DNA of 64,000 nt from Rhizopus sp. PT2906. Lineage: Eukaryota > Mucoromycota > Mucoromycetes > Mucorales > Rhizopodaceae. A program made the translations under genes and the position numbers. The notes beneath the pieces were generated by a model, which saw only the letters and a program-made list of their open reading frames with translations, made no database searches and was not told where the DNA came from. Shown here in pieces: positions 35,388 to 47,200 of the stretch. The DNA is taken from NCBI GenBank assembly GCA_025529335.1, contig JAMYHX010000115.1, positions 1 to 64,000 on the forward strand, read 5' to 3'. Numbering within the stretch: position 1 is the stretch's first letter; every line of letters starts with the position of its first letter.

Positions 35388-36039
35388 GTATACCGATGAA
35401 CTGATGCCTTAATAAATCACTTGGAGTGATAATGTCTCTAAGCAATGTTATTAGATGATTTTTTTAATCCAAATGGATTTCATCAAAAGTAAAAGGGATG
35501 AAGGTTACTCTATTCTTTATTCAAAAGGAGCAATCGCGTTTCTTTGTTCAAAAAATTGTTCATTTAAAGCCATTGTTACAAGTATTTAAATTGCTTTTGC
35601 TCAAAGATGAAATGATAAGCTGTCGTTCATTTCATGGCAGCGTAAGTCATTTTTCGTGATACATAAAATGTCAAAAAATGAAAGAGTACTTTACTATGGA
35701 AATAGTAATTGTTGCCAGTCTAGCTTTCGTGCTTCCCATTGTACGTTTTTGCCTTCAATAATACAGTCATTGCCCTTCCCCACTATTAACGCTTCTATTC
35801 CTATAATGTCATTGTTTATGCCTTACCGCTCTTTTGGGCTTTATATTAGCAAACGTACAGTTTATAGTAATGTATTGAATATGTTTATACGCTGTTCATA
35901 ATACATTGTCTATTTTGCTTTTAAAAAGTAAGAAAATTGGATTTACATTGCAAGTAGAACCTTTGGCCGTATAACATTTAAATAGCCTCTCTTTTGCCTA
36001 CCAAATCAATAGAATTGTACTGCTCACTCATTGTATTAC
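35388..36039. other. Intergenic, nothing recognised
   Basis: AT-rich. A short frame at 35656-35901 is not supported by any domain. Confidence 0.45.
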
Positions 36040-36965
36040 ATCTTGTTTCATAAAACAAATGCTTTGATATACTTTAACTTTGTCTTCAATCTGTTGACCA
36101 TAGCTTCCCAGCCGAAGAGTCTTTTCTTGTTGTGTTTAACTGATCCGCAACCTTGGTCATGATGTGGTGTTCCTGCCTGGGGAAATCGAATTGGCGGCCA
36201 TAACAAATGCAGTTGTCGCAACAAAGGTTGAAGGATGGCCGCTTGAGGTATTATGCCAATGGCGTAATGAAATTCAATAGTCATGAATTTTTGCTGACAG
36301 GAGGCCTCATCTGGCTACAACAGTGCCGACAACAGCAAGGTCAGCTTTGACCATCACAAAGCAGCGTTTGGCATATGTTGGCAATACTTGAAACATTAGC
36401 ACAGCAACTCTTCCGAGACATCTTTGCCGCCTTCAGCAAGGTAAAGATTCACTTTGTGCACGGTCATGGTAGGTATCAATGTGTGCATACACCGTTCATT
36501 GTTGGGTAATCGATGTAATTTTTTAGGCACGGCGTTTTGCCCCTGGAGCATGTCTACTGCCGCAAATGGTGTCTATGCGATGATCAAGGAACGGTGTGTG
36601 GCTGTTCCTGTTGATTTCCACAACAAGGATCTCACATTGGAGCCATTTATGGCGTTCCACAAGTCATTGGCTGTAAGTTGTTTATACAAAAAGATAGTAG
36701 AAAAAAAAAAGCTCACACATTAAAAATGTTGATGGCTTGTGTAGAAACGTTGGAAGCTCTAAAGACGCTCAAGGCTGAGCAAAAGCAATTTTTGCGTTCT
36801 CCTGGCGTAAGTCGCCCAAATCTTGCAAGCCTTGTTGCAGAAGATGACCCAATGAGCAAGCCAGAAAGCCCCAGCCATGCCTGCTCCATGATAGTACTAG
36901 CAACACCACTTTCTGTAATATTGATAACCCCTTCACCCACTCCCACCTTTACAAATTCAATATAA
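36040..36965 (+). other. Possible unidentified multi-exon gene or remnant
   Basis: Coding-like segments appear on the plus strand: about 36178-36276 (ends EGWPLEVLCQWRNEIQ then TAG), about 36385-36437 (ETLAQQLFRDIFAAFSK before GTAAAG), 36529-36672 (includes AVPVDFHNKDLTLEPFMAF before GTAAGT), and about 36746-36890 (ETLEALKTLKAEQKQFLRSP) after a TTGTGTAG splice acceptor. The two introns look credible, but the upstream stops at 36274-36282 break the 5' part. I do not recognise the protein. It could be a real short gene beginning downstream or a decayed one. Confidence 0.3.
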
Positions 36966-37252
36966 AAAACGAAAAAAAAGAGTCCTTGTTTCTCATGTTT
37001 ATACCTTATTATATTTTATTCTGCGCCTTTTAATAACGAAGTTATACAGAACAGTTTTCGACACTTGTAGTCTTACAAACTATTTCATTAAACTGTCCAT
37101 CATATTTTGCCAAGCACACAAAAGTAAGAGACAAAAACTAACAAAAAGATAGAATAGAGAAAGGGTCAGTGAGACTGAATATGATCTAATGAATAAAACC
37201 TTTTTTTTTATTTCTAAAAATATACAGATCTCTCTTTTTTTTTTTCCAGTAA

Positions 37253-39714
37253 ATGTCATTTTGGAAACCTGGAACAGTTGCACCTGGTAAATATATTATC
37301 AATAGCAACATATACAAAGCGTGTATTAATCAATCGTTAAAGGCAGTGCAGTTGACCGTGATACAGAAAATGAGACAGTTGATGCAGTTGTTGCTCATGC
37401 AGAGAAGCAATACCGTCATTTGACATTAACTCAACAAAGAGAACGCTTACCAGTATTTAAGCTACGAAAAGAAATTTTATACTTGCTTGAAAAGTTTCAA
37501 ACCGTGATTGTTGTTGGACAAACGGGCAGTGGCAAAACAACTCGTAAGTCATTATTTCAACAATAGAGACTCCTTTATCTAATACAATCTAGAAATTCCA
37601 CAATATTTAATGGAAGCGGGTTGGGCAAGTGGAGGCAAGCAAATTGCCTGTACACAAGTAAAGAAAACAAGAAAAATAAGAGTATAGCATTAGATTCTTA
37701 TGATTACTATGATAGCCTAGAAGAATTGCAGCAACCTCTGTAGCTCAACGTGTAGCAGAAGAAATGAATTGCTCTGTAGGCGCAGAGGTTGGTTATTTAA
37801 TTCGATTTGATGATCAAACAAGTGATCGGACCAAGATCAAGTACATGACAGACGGTATGCTATTTCGTGAAACGATGATTGATCCACTATTGACAAAGTA
37901 CAGCGTAATTATGATCGATGAGGCGCACGAAAGAAGTTTGTATACAGATATACTCATCGGCGTCATTAAAAAGTAAGAGATAGGGGAAAAAAAAAGATTA
38001 TGCATGTAGTCTTACTTTATATTGTTAGAATTCAAAAGAAAAGACCAGAATTACGTGTCATCATCTCTTCGGCAACATTGGATGCGGATCAATTCTATAA
38101 ATTCTTTAATACAAACACAACCAAGGATAGATCCAAGGATACGGCAACGATCATCTCATTGGAAGGTCGTATGTACCCTGTAGACATTCTCTATTTGGAT
38201 GAACCAGTGTCAAATTATGTAGAAAAGACAATTCAGACTGTATTTGACATTCATATACGAGAACCAGCGGGCGATATATTGGTGTTCTTAACCGGAAGAG
38301 AAGAGATTGATACTGTAGTAAGCGAAATTTATGATCGTGGAAAGACGTAGGTATCTATCACTAGATAAACACAGTCTCTGATCTATCTGTTAGGCTGCCC
38401 AAGAATAGCCTTTCCATTATGCCATTGCCACTTTATGCTGGACTCACAATCGAGGAACAACTTCAGGTGTTTGAACCAACACCAAAGTACAGCAGAAAAG
38501 TAATTGTTTCTACAAACATTGCAGAAGCCTCAGTAACGTTGGAAGGGATTGTATATGTGATTGATGCTGGCTTTGTCAAGGTTAGAAAGAAACAAGAAAG
38601 ATAGACCAATGACTGACACCATTCACTAGATTCGTGCATACAACCCAAAGACAGGGATGGAGGCTCTCGTAGTAACACCTGTGTCGAAAGCATCAGCCTT
38701 GCAAAGAGCAGGACGAGCAGGACGTGTGAGGCCAGGAAAGGCATTCAGATTGTACACAGAAGAGACGTATAACTCATTACGAGATACAAGTATACCCGAG
38801 ATTCAGAGGTAAGTTGAATGCATATTTTTTTTATAATGTACAATACTCATTCTATACACTTTAGGAGCAACTTGGCGCCAGTGATCTTACAGCTAAAGGC
38901 ACTAGGAATCGACAATGTGCTTCGATTTGACTTCCTCACACCGCCACCTGCAGAGCTGATGACAAGAGCACTAGAACTCTTGTATTCGTTAAAGGCATTA
39001 GATGACGTAGGAAGATTGACCATACCTCTTGGTATGCATCTTGCAGAGTTCCCTGTAGACCCTATGCTTGCCAAAATATTACTCGCATCCAAGGACTACG
39101 GCTGCAGTCATGAGATTGTGACTATTGCGGCCATGATGTCTGTCCAGAATATCTTTACACAACCTGCCAAGGTACCCAAGGACGTTCTGTCGGAAGCAAG
39201 ACGTAAATTCTGGGTAGAAGAAGGAGATACACTCACGTGGATCAATGTATATAATGCCTTTATCAACAAGGGCAACAAGTCTGGCAAGTGGTGTCATGAT
39301 CGATTTTTGAATTTTAAAGCTCTCTCAAGAGCCATGTCTATCCGTCTTCAGCTGATGAAATATCTCAAACGTTTTGACATACCACTTGTTAGTGCTACCT
39401 CAAAGTATCCAAACACAGCCGAGGGAAGACAAAGGGCAAGTGAAGATGTACGAAAGTGTATTGCGACTGGTTATTTTGCGAATGCTGCCATTGCAGAACC
39501 AGATGGCAGTGGACGATTTAGAACAATTAGAGATAATGTGGTGCTTCATATCCATCCAAACTCGGTGTTATTCAATCGTAATCCAAAATGTGTCGTATTT
39601 CATGAAGTAGTCGAAACCACTCAAGCTTACATGATGGATCTTACTGTGATCGAACCAGAGTGGTTGGCGCATATTGCACCTCACTTTTATGAATACAAAC
39701 AACAAAAGAGATAA
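37253..39714 (+). CDS. DHX35: DEAH-box RNA helicase, DHX35 orthologue
   Basis: Eight exons, 37253-37286, 37343-37543, 37593-37657, 37716-37972, 38029-38346, 38394-38580, 38630-38808 and 38865-39714, give 696 residues. The N-terminus MSFWKPGTVAPGS matches the short lead (FWRPGT-like) that distinguishes DHX35 from other DEAH helicases. Motifs in order: I GQTGSGKTT, Ia PRRIAA, II DEAH, III SSATLDA, V STNIAEASVTL, VI QRAGRAGR. The winged-helix, ratchet and OB-fold regions follow. DHX35 proteins act in pre-mRNA splicing and have been found in catalytic spliceosomes. The stop at 39712-39714 lies 45 bp from that of the convergent Pfs2 gene. Confidence 0.93.
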
Positions 39715-39759
39715 ATAAAGTCTTGATTTTATTTACATTTATATAATTATATACTTTTA
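39715..39759. terminator. Shared bidirectional 3'-end region
   Basis: Only 45 bp separate the stop codons of DHX35 (plus) and Pfs2 (minus). The stretch holds AATAAA-type signals on both strands (plus strand overlapping the DHX35 stop, minus strand at about 39728-39733), so the two transcripts must use closely spaced or overlapping polyadenylation sites. Confidence 0.55.
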
Positions 39760-41453
39760 TCAGTAATTCTTTACCGGCGCCTCTGGCCAATACTTTCTTC
39801 GTGCGCCTGCAGGTCTGAAGGGTGGTGGTTCTAGTTTATTTTGAGAGGGCATGATGTTGGGTCTAAATGGTGGTAATTCTGTATATTGTTGTCTTTGATC
39901 ATGCTCTGGTTTAGAAGGCGCTTGTTCTTCCTCAAATTGTTGACTAGAATCAAACTTGCCTGTCGATAACTCACCAGGACGTGGTCGAGTCCAGAAGCGG
40001 GTTGTATGATCGTTTGAACCAGATACCAAGATATGGCCGACAGGATGCCAGTCTAAAGACCAAACATTTGATTCATGTGCCGTTTCTTGTTCTCCTGCAG
40101 GTTGATCTTGACCTACTATCCAAAACATCAATGAACCATCTGAACCACCTGTGGCTAATAATCTTTCGTGTTGGGGATGCCATTTAGCAGCTAAACAAAG
40201 TAAAGTATCAGTGTGTGTTGCATATATATATATATATATATATATAAATGTATATATTACAGCAAATTTCCTTCTTGTGGCCTCTAAAGATTTGTAATTC
40301 TTTCATGGTTCGAATATCATACACTTTAACAAGTTGATCTCTACCAGCAGTGACTAGCCAATTTCCATTTTGATTCCACTGTAATGCGAGTACTGTATTT
40401 TTATGTCCATGCCTAAGAATAGATTTGTTAGTGTGTCTTTAGGTTTTTCTCTATATCTTTCTTTACAATGTTGTAATATTCTTTGCTGTTTTTGGATCCC
40501 AAAGCTTGATAAGGTTATCTTTACTACCAGAAGCGAGCAACGCCTTATAAGGATGCCAATCGACGCACTTGACATCCCAACCGTGGCCCGAGAGTGCCTT
40601 TTCTTCTGTTCCTGTATTGAAATCCCAAATCTTGATCATGGAGTCATCCGAACAAGTGGCAAAGCGGGTATCTGAAGGAGCAAATGTCAAGTCTCGGATC
40701 GCTTCTTTATGACCTTGAAACATCTTCAAGTTGCTCATGTTGGACTGCCAATACTTGATCACTCCACTGTGGTCACCGGTGACCATCCAATTGTCATTAT
40801 GCGACCAATTCATTGCGCGTACGGCTGAATCGTGTGCTTGTAAAATGGTTTCAAAGTTGAATGTAAGGCCGTTCCAAAGAGTGAATTCACCACTTGAAGA
40901 ACCAGTGATCAAACGTCGTCCTTCAGGTGTCCACTGTTATAATTGTCAATCCATGCGTACCTAATTTCTTTTTTTTTTTTTTTTTTACCTTCACCACATT
41001 CACAGGGTATCTCACTTTGTTGGTTGAAGTATGAACAAATTTGGTTGTCACCGAATTCATGGGATTGTCAATGTATGCAACAGGTGGTAAAAGCTATATA
41101 TAAAATGTCTTTTTGGTTGGTCAATGATTCAAACTGTGTGTGTGTGTTTAATATTACATCAATTATAAAGTTGGGATCAGGTCTTAGAAACTTGATGTCT
41201 CTTTTATCACGTATCCATACTCGTTCCTAAAGAGAGAATATGTTATTTTTGATTTTTCTCTCTCTTTTTTTTTTTTTTTTTCTTTTCAATGTTTACCTGC
41301 ATCCATCTTGCAACACTGTGATTATAATCTACTGTTCTTCTTTGAATTGCTTTTCTCATTCTTTTTCCGTCAAATACCATTTTAGAAAACGGTATATTGC
41401 CTCCTTGTCGAGGCCTTCCCATATTCCCGTCTTGATTATAGTTGGCAGCCATG
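39760..41453 (-). CDS. PFS2: WD40 mRNA 3'-end processing factor, Pfs2/WDR33
   Basis: The start is the ATG at 41453 and the stop is TGA at 39760. About six exons are separated by short introns, one containing a (TA)n tract at about 40223-40250. The N-terminus has the family's RRTVDYNHSVARWM and a long linker. Seven WD repeats follow (VKWTPEGRRLITGSSSGEF, MNWSHNDNWMVTGDHSG, LTFAPSDTRFATCSDDS, VDWHPYKALLASGSKDN, LQWNQNGNWLVTAGRDQ, a sixth, and LDWHPVGHILVSGSNDH). The Pro-rich tail ends in RRKYWPEAP. Pfs2/WDR33 belongs to the cleavage and polyadenylation factor and in animals contacts the AAUAAA signal. The tail is far shorter than in animal WDR33, as is usual in fungi. Confidence 0.92.
40223..40250. 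repeat. (TA)n microsatellite in Pfs2 intron
   Basis: About 11-12 TA units inside an intron of the Pfs2 gene. Similar TA tracts occur near 14257, 43804 and 54212. Confidence 0.8.
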
Positions 41454-41559
41454 ATATTGTTTTTAAAAAGAAAAAAGAAAAAAGAAAACAAAAAAAAAGG
41501 GTAGTAATAATGACGGATTATTTTTGACTCGCTTTTTATTAAAAATTGGGTATCATTTT

Positions 41560-42658
41560 TCATTCCATTGGAGTAGAAGGACGACGATGGTTATTGACTC
41601 CAGGCATCACTTGCTTCAATTGCTTTACTCCTCCTTGTAACGAAAGGTTCTCAGGGCCAATCAATGAATGATGAACATGTTCAATAGACTTGAAGTATTT
41701 TACAGTCTTTTCGTTTTGATGTTAATATTATGTCATTTATGATATACTCTTCATACCTTGACATGTAATTCAAGCGTAGCATCTTCATCACATACAATCA
41801 GACCTTTAGGATGCATCTGAATAGCAGATACAGTCCACATATGATTGACTCCTTCTTCAATGCACTTGGCTAATGCAATAGCCTATTATATAAAAATTAG
41901 AAGGGAAGAAGAATCCAATGAAAAAAAAAAAAATTACCTTGTGCGCACCTGTGATGATGATCAACACTTCACGAGCATCCATAACAGTTCTATCGATGTG
42001 TTAGATCAGTTCTTATTGATATCATTTCACTTACGCTACACCCACAGTAAGAGCAAGTTTAGGCACTTTGGATATATCACCATCAAAGAAACGAGCATTG
42101 GCAATAATCGTTTCATAAGCCAATGTCTTTACACGAGTACGAGATGTGAGAGAAGAACCAGGCTCGTTAAAGGCAATGTGGCCATCAGGACCAATTCCAC
42201 CCAAGAAGAGCTCGATGCCACCCACCTTGGCAATTTCGGCCTCAAACTTTTTGCACTCTTCATCCAAGTCAGGAGCATTACCATCCAAGATGTGGACATT
42301 CTCTGGATTGATATCCACATGCATAAACAAATTCTTCCACATAAACGAATGATATGATTCAGGATGATCACGAGGCAAACCAACGTATTCATCCATATTA
42401 AACGTAACGACATGCTTGAAACTAAGTTCACCTGCCTTGTGGAAATCAACAAGTCGCTTGTATGTACCGATAGGAGATGATCCTGTAGGTAAACCAAGGA
42501 CGAAGGGACGATTTTCATCAGGATTGAATTGCTTGATACGCTCTTTGATATAAGTAGCTAAAGAGACAACGATCAGATAAAATCAAGAGACTCTAAAATA
42601 GATACTTACCTACAAAATCAGATACTTCTTCATAATCTTCTCGAATGATTAATCTCAT
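41560..42658 (-). CDS. nagB: Glucosamine-6-phosphate deaminase
   Basis: The start is the ATG at 42658 and the stop is TGA at 41560. Five exons give about 275-280 residues, normal for the family. It begins MRLIIREDYEEVSDF. The phosphate loop is LGLPTGSSPIGTYKRL, followed by TFNMDEYVGL with the catalytic Asp, and GGIGPDGHIAFNEPGSSL with the Asp-Gly-His catalytic triad region and the ring-opening Glu. The enzyme converts glucosamine-6-phosphate to fructose-6-phosphate and ammonia and so lets the fungus use N-acetylglucosamine or recycle chitin. It lies divergently from the syntaxin gene and 107 bp upstream of Pfs2 on the same strand. No linked N-acetylglucosamine genes are seen. Confidence 0.95.
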
Positions 42659-43071
42659 TACGACACCCTTTAGTTTTTATGAAAACAAGAAAAAGAAAAA
42701 AAAAATAGAAATGCAAAGAAAAAATCTATCAAACGTCCACTTTGCATCACAAGCCTATGTTTCATGTATTACGTAATGGTACCGTGTTCCCTTAAAAAGA
42801 ATCAAGGGTCCAAAGTATATTCTATTGCTTGTTTGATGAAGGAAGTTTCGAGAATGAAAGAAGGGCAAGACAATATGACCATCATAATTTGATATACTTG
42901 TATTCCATGTGATGAAAAAAAAAAAAAAAAAAAAAAAAAGAAAATGAATTTATTTGATAAACATCATCTAGTCTCACCACATAGTTTCCTCAGGTGACAC
43001 AGGCTACATTTGCTGAAATTCGCACATTGTTTATTTTTAGAGAGCTTTTGCTTTATGCAAACTATAGTTTT
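42659..43071. other. Divergent promoter region with poly-A tract
   Basis: Lies between glucosamine-6-phosphate deaminase (minus) and syntaxin 6 (plus). It contains a run of about 25 A residues at about 42914-42938. No specific regulatory site can be supported. Confidence 0.5.
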
Positions 43072-44057
43072 ATGGAGGAACAAGATCCCTTTCTGATAGT
43101 TAAAAGGTTTTTTATTTATTTATTAGTAGTAATACATTAAGAAAGTTACTCATTACTTGTAGTCAAGTGGAAGACAGTTTAGCTAATGCCAACAATCTAT
43201 TTGAATCTTGGAAACGAATTCAACAAACTGTATCTTCACCCAAGAATCAAGAATTACTATGGACAGCAGATGAGCTTGGCTCAGCATTAGAAGCTATTGA
43301 ACAAGATCTTGATGATCTCGAAGAAGCCTTTATGGCATCTCAAGCCAATCCTTCACAATTTAACTTGACTCAAAAAGACCTTTCTTCCAGAAGACAGTTT
43401 TTGGATAATTCACGCAATAGGATACAATCCATAAGAAATACACTGGCTAATCCACCAGCCAAGAATAATAAACATTTAGCTAATCAAGTAAAATAGATAT
43501 ACTTTGGGAGTGTTACGTTTCTAAGTTTAATAAAGTCTATAGAAACAATACGTCAAAATGAAAATAGTCGATTTATTGAAAGTGAACAACAGCAACAGAC
43601 GGTATAAAATAATATGATGCATTCATCCCTGTTCTCATATTCTCTTTTTCAATAGATGATGATGCAAGAACAAGATCATCATTTGGATGCTATGGGAAGT
43701 ACCTTGATCAATTTAAAAGAAATAGCAGGAACGATGAATAGAGAGATTGATGATCATGTCATGTTTGTATATACTTCATATCCCTAATTGATCTAATCAT
43801 ATTTATATATATATATATATATACATATAGCCTATTGGATGATTTGGGTGAAAGGGTAGATCGATCAGAAGGGAGACTAAAGACGGCCATGAGACGAGTG
43901 ACAGATATTTTGAAAAAGGAAGAAGGTACAAGTAAAAAAAAAAAAAAAGAAGACCATTCTAACAGCTAATATCTTTGTAGAATCCAAGTCAGGTTATTGT
44001 ATCTGTTGCCTTATCATCGTGTTGATCATATTATTAGTCCTTGTCATCATCATGTAA
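43072..44057 (+). CDS. STX6: Qc-SNARE, syntaxin 6/Tlg1-like
   Basis: Exons 43072-43106, 43163-43487, 43536-43601, from 43656, and two further short exons, ending TAA 44055-44057. The N-terminus MEEQDPFLIVK opens the syntaxin-6 N-terminal three-helix domain (VEDSLANANNLFESWKRI, and TADELGSALEAIEQDLDDL typical of this family). A SNARE coiled coil follows (MMMQEQDHHLDAMGSTLINLKEIAGTMN, then LDDLGERVDRSEGRLKTAMRRV). A Cys-containing C-terminal membrane anchor (CICCLIIVLIILLVLVIIM) ends the protein. The protein mediates fusion at the trans-Golgi network and endosomes. Confidence 0.92.
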
Positions 44058-44226
44058 CTTTAAAAAATCGAATTCTAGACAACAAAGAGAAAGAGAGATT
44101 TAGTAGCTATTTTATTTCTAAATCAGATTTTATCACTTTACTTCTCCTTTTTTTCTCTCTTCTTTTACTTTTTTTTTTTTCTGTTGTTATTTTTTTTTTT
44201 GGCTACATATAAGAAATAGACTTTTC

Positions 44227-47200
44227 ATGAGCAGTTTCTCTTCTTCTTCTCCTTTCAACTGGGAAAGTCAGGAAAAGTCTCGCACAAACTTGATAAAAAA
44301 AGTGCGTTCTTTTGAAACAGGTATATACCATACATATAGCAAAATACATACAATAACATCCAAAAGCATATACTTCAGAAGACGGTAGAACAATGCCCGA
44401 GGACTATGAGGAAGGTATTGGCCTGTTGAAACCAAATAATAATATGCCGACCAGTTTCGTTCCAGACTACTCTTTTTCTTCGAATGCCAACTTGTTAAAT
44501 GTCACCGAAGCAACCGAAATGTTAGAACATACACCTCAGACAACCAAGGAAACCAAGGAAACTATCAACAAACGACCGTTTCGATGGAAACAGTGGTTCA
44601 CTAAAAACACTGTCCCCGAAGGAACCCCTCGGAGGATATATGTGAATAAGCCAGAAATGAACGAACAACAGCATTTTATGACCAACGCAGTATCCACAGC
44701 CAAATATAACCTATTTACTTTTCTACCCAAGTTTCTGTATGAAGAGTTTAGTAAATCAGCCAATATATTTTTCTTATTTATTTCCGGGATTCAGGTACTT
44801 ACTCTAAAAAAAAAAAAAAGGGAATCTATTTTGGGAAACACAGTGGTTGACATGTATTATTATTATTATTATAGCAAATTCCCAATATTTCACCTACATC
44901 AAGATACACTACACTCGTCCCACTTGTCATTGTCTTGTTGATCACAGCGGTTAAGGAAGTTATTGAAGATTTCGTATGTAATATATAACATCCATGTCCG
45001 TTCTCTCATCCTCCTTTGATCTTAGGGAGTACACAAGTCGGATAGTGAACTCAATGCTCGGAAATGCAAAGTATATGATGGCTCACGATTTATTGAAAAG
45101 CCCTGGAGGCAAATAAAAGTAGGAGACATCTGTAGAGTGGACAATGCTCAATTCTTTCCTGCCGATCTGATCTTGCTTAGTAGCTCCGAACCTGAGGGTC
45201 TATGCTACATTGAGACAAGTAACCTGGATGGGTAAAAACAAGTCTGATAATGTATATCTATTTTTTCTCTCATCCGATAGATATTGTTTTTTAGTGAAGT
45301 CAATCTTAAAATCAAACAAGCCTTACCCGTGACTGCGACCATGGTATCTCCAGCACAATTAGCCACCTTCGAAGGCATGATTGAATCCGAACAACCCAAT
45401 AACCGTTTATATAATTACGACGGTACCTTGACGACAAAGGATGAAGACGGTAATACAAAAAGGTTTCCTCTAGATCCAAACATGCTACTTTTAAGAGGCG
45501 CTCAGTTACGAAACACAAGCTGGATTTATGGTATCGTCATCTTTACGGGACATGAAACCAAATTGATGCTCAATTCAAGCAAGAAGCCAACAAAGGCTTC
45601 AAACGTCACTCGAAAGACAAATAGAAACATTCTCTATCTCTTTGCTATGCTCGTGACCATGAGCGTCCTATGCTCTATCGGAAATTATGTGACATCTGTA
45701 AGTGTCCGGGCTCATCCTGTATTCAACACACTAACCCCTTTCTAGACAAGAGATGGAGCTAATCTCGACTATGTGGGGGTCCCCATCACACAACTAGGAA
45801 AGGAAGTTGGATACAATATCTTGACATTTATGATCCTGTTCAACAGTTTCATTCCCATCAGGTACATACACACATATACCCACATACACAATTGAACACT
45901 ATCATATAACAAAGAGAAAGCTAACGTAAAGGCCCTCAGTTTGATGGTAACCATGGAAATTGTCAAATACATCCAATCGACCATGATTGACAATGACTTG
46001 GACATTTACTATGACAAGACAGACACACCCGCTGTAGCACGCAGCAGTAACCTGATCGAAGAACTCGGCCAGATCGAATATGTCTTTTCGGACAAGACAG
46101 GAACCTTGACCTGTAACGAAATGGAGTTTCGACAATGCTCGATCGCCGGCCTGTCCTATGCCAGTCATCCAGATCCAGATAAACGACCGACATCAGACGA
46201 TGATGCACACGGTCAATTCTCGTTTGAACAGCTAGAAGAGCACCTCCAAACATCTCAACATAAACATATTATCAATGAATTTCTTACCTCCTTGATGACC
46301 TGCCATACCGTCATTCCCGAAACAGAGAACGGGACGATCATCTACCAAGCCTCTTCCCCTTGAAAGCGCACTGGTGAAAGGAGCCAGTGAAGTGTTTGGA
46401 TACAAGTTTGTTGCCAGACGACCCCATTCAATCCATTGCATTCGTAAAGGAACCGAAGAAGAATACCAGATCCTGAATGTGTGTGAGTTCAATTCGACTC
46501 GTAAACGCATGTCTGTTGTCCTTCGTGGACCCGATGGCAAGATCAAACTGTATTGCAAGGGCGCTGATACAGTCATCTTGGAGCGATTGGCAAAAGGCTC
46601 AAACCCATTTGTCTCGGCAACTCTCTCACATTTGGAGGTAATGATTTTGATTAACCATCAAACAAGTGCTTATTTCCTTGTAGGATTATGCCTGTGAAGG
46701 TTTACGAACCTTGTGTTTTGCCATGCGCGAGATATCGAATGAAGAGTATACAGAGTGGTCTGTTATGTACGACAAGGCAGCTACGACACTTGTCAACCGT
46801 GCAGACGAATTGGATCATGTGGCAGAGATGATTGAAAAAGACATGTTCTTGTTGGGAGCAACGGCTATTGAAGATAAATTACAAGATGGTGTGCCTGATA
46901 CGATTCATACCTTGCAAGAAGCCAACATCAAGGTCTGGGTCCTCACAGGGGATCGACAGGAGACGGCGATCAATATTGGGTATAGCTGTAAATTGTTGAC
47001 TGAGGATATGGAATTGGTCGTTTGTAATGAAGAAGATCAAATATCGACAAAAAAGTTTCTGCAAGAAAGACTAGGACAACTCAGTGCGCAGATGCAACAG
47101 GATGTAAGTGAGATAAAGGATTCAAGGCAACATGCATTCACAATCATTGTATTAGCCACTGGCCCTTGTCATTGAAGGAAGGTCGCTTACATTTGCTCTA

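Noticed and set aside
41243..41563. Frame running from poly-Lys through the Pfs2 N-terminus
   Set aside because: The N-terminal 39 codons are leader sequence; the real start is the ATG at 41453 and the poly-Lys end is an intron read-through.
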